DNA from: Bacillota bacterium
GTDB lineage: Bacteria; Bacillota; Clostridia; Acetivibrionales; DSM-1351
Direction of reading: 5' to 3'
Length of the DNA: 6,665 nucleotides
Assembly (NCBI GenBank): GCA_023436515.1
Contig: JAEZIV010000298.1
Location: forward strand, 1 to 6,665
A model generated the notes under the pieces. It saw only the letters and a program-made list of their open reading frames with translations. It was not told the origin of the DNA and made no database searches. Below, in pieces: positions 6,116 to 6,665 of the stretch (positions within the stretch are counted from its first letter, which is position 1; the number at the start of each line of letters is the position of its first letter). The translations under genes and the position numbers were made by a program.

Positions 6116-6665
6116 ATGCCAATATTTGAATTTAAGGCCAGAAATATTGAAGATAAGATATTAGAAGGAAAAGGCAAGTTCAGCAGTAGAGACAGTTTAG
6201 CCGAGCAACTGGAGCTAAAGGGATATTTATTGGTGGAGGCCAAGGAGTTAAATGCCTTTACCGATATATCACGGATATCTATTTTTAAGCAAAGGGTAAA
6301 AGTTAAGGACCTTGCAATATTTTGCAGGCAGTTCTCAATTATACTGGAAGCCGGGGTTCCAATAGCTACAGCATTGGATGTTTTAAGGGAGCAAACGACC
6401 AACCTTACATTAAAGGAGTGCATTTCAGACATATATGAGGATATTCAAAAAGGGTTGGCACTGTCGGTATCTATGAAAAAGCATGATAACCTTTTTCCTG
6501 AAATATTGATTTACATGGTAGAATCAGGCGAACTCAGTGGTATGCTTGACAGAACATTTTCTAAAATGGCTGAACATTTTGAGAAGGAAAACAAGCTGCA
6601 CCAGAAGATAAAGAGTGCCATGACCTACCCGGCTATAGTACTTATAGTAGCTGTAGGCGTAATAT
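6116..6665 (+). CDS. pilC: Type IV pilus inner-membrane platform protein PilC, 3' end outside the window
   Basis: The frame is open from ATG 6116 to the window end: 183 codons of a protein normally near 400 aa. A strong site AGAGGAGG (6103-6110) lies five bases before the start. PilC is the polytopic membrane platform on which PilB and PilT act. Visible family features: a short N-terminal region starting MPIFEFKARN, then the first T2SSF cytoplasmic helical domain (about 65-165). Within it are FCRQFSIILEAGVP (69-82) and FPEILIYMVESGELSG (127-142), equivalent to the conserved FxRQLxxLLxAG and GExSG segments. After KIKSAMTYP (164-172) the first transmembrane helix begins (from about 173) and is cut by the window edge. 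The homologous GspF of type II secretion has the same fold; the neighbours favour PilC. Confidence 0.93.
   Translation, partial: MPIFEFKARNIEDKILEGKGKFSSRDSLAEQLELKGYLLVEAKELNAFTDISRISIFKQRVKVKDLAIFCRQFSIILEAGVPIATALDVLREQTTNLTLKECISDIYEDIQKGLALSVSMKKHDNLFPEILIYMVESGELSGMLDRTFSKMAEHFEKENKLHQKIKSAMTYPAIVLIVAVGVI

Overview
The window looks like part of the chromosome of a low-GC Gram-positive anaerobe of the Clostridia type. The grounds are AT-rich DNA, strong GGAGG-type ribosome binding sites, a GTG start, and a compact one-strand type IV pilus operon with the inner-membrane motor genes of Bacillota pili. Genus-level placement (a Ruminiclostridium-like cellulolytic clostridium) is only an impression and cannot be proved from the sequence alone.

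Left third (1 to about 1519): no convincing protein gene. The first 104 bases fold as the 3' end of a group II intron: domain V at 29-60, then domain VI at 63-101 with a bulged adenosine at 98, seven bases from the predicted 3' splice site at 104/105. The rest of the intron lies outside the window. Eleven bases past that junction begin two tandem copies of a 168-bp unit (116-283 and 284-about 446). Each copy has two terminator-like hairpins with T-rich tails, plus a conserved long-range inverted repeat that could pair in place of them. A related terminator stands at 634-661. The remaining roughly 860 bases up to the first gene are AT-rich, contain several short palindromes, and have one weak promoter candidate.

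Right two thirds (1520-6665): four genes on the + strand, 24 to 52 bases apart, each with its own Shine-Dalgarno sequence, in the order pilB, pilT, pilM, pilC (the last cut by the window end). Their predicted products are the extension ATPase, the retraction ATPase, the actin-like cytoplasmic scaffold and the inner-membrane platform protein. Together they make up the cytoplasmic and inner-membrane motor of a type IV pilus: PilB and PilT drive pilin polymerisation and depolymerisation through PilC, while PilM normally links the motor to PilN/PilO. Pilins, prepilin peptidase and PilN/O are not in the window and may lie downstream.

The most interesting points are the duplicated N-terminal module of PilB, of which only the second copy keeps a near-complete MshEN (cyclic di-GMP receptor) motif, and the tandem 168-bp element with mutually exclusive hairpins beside a group II intron end.
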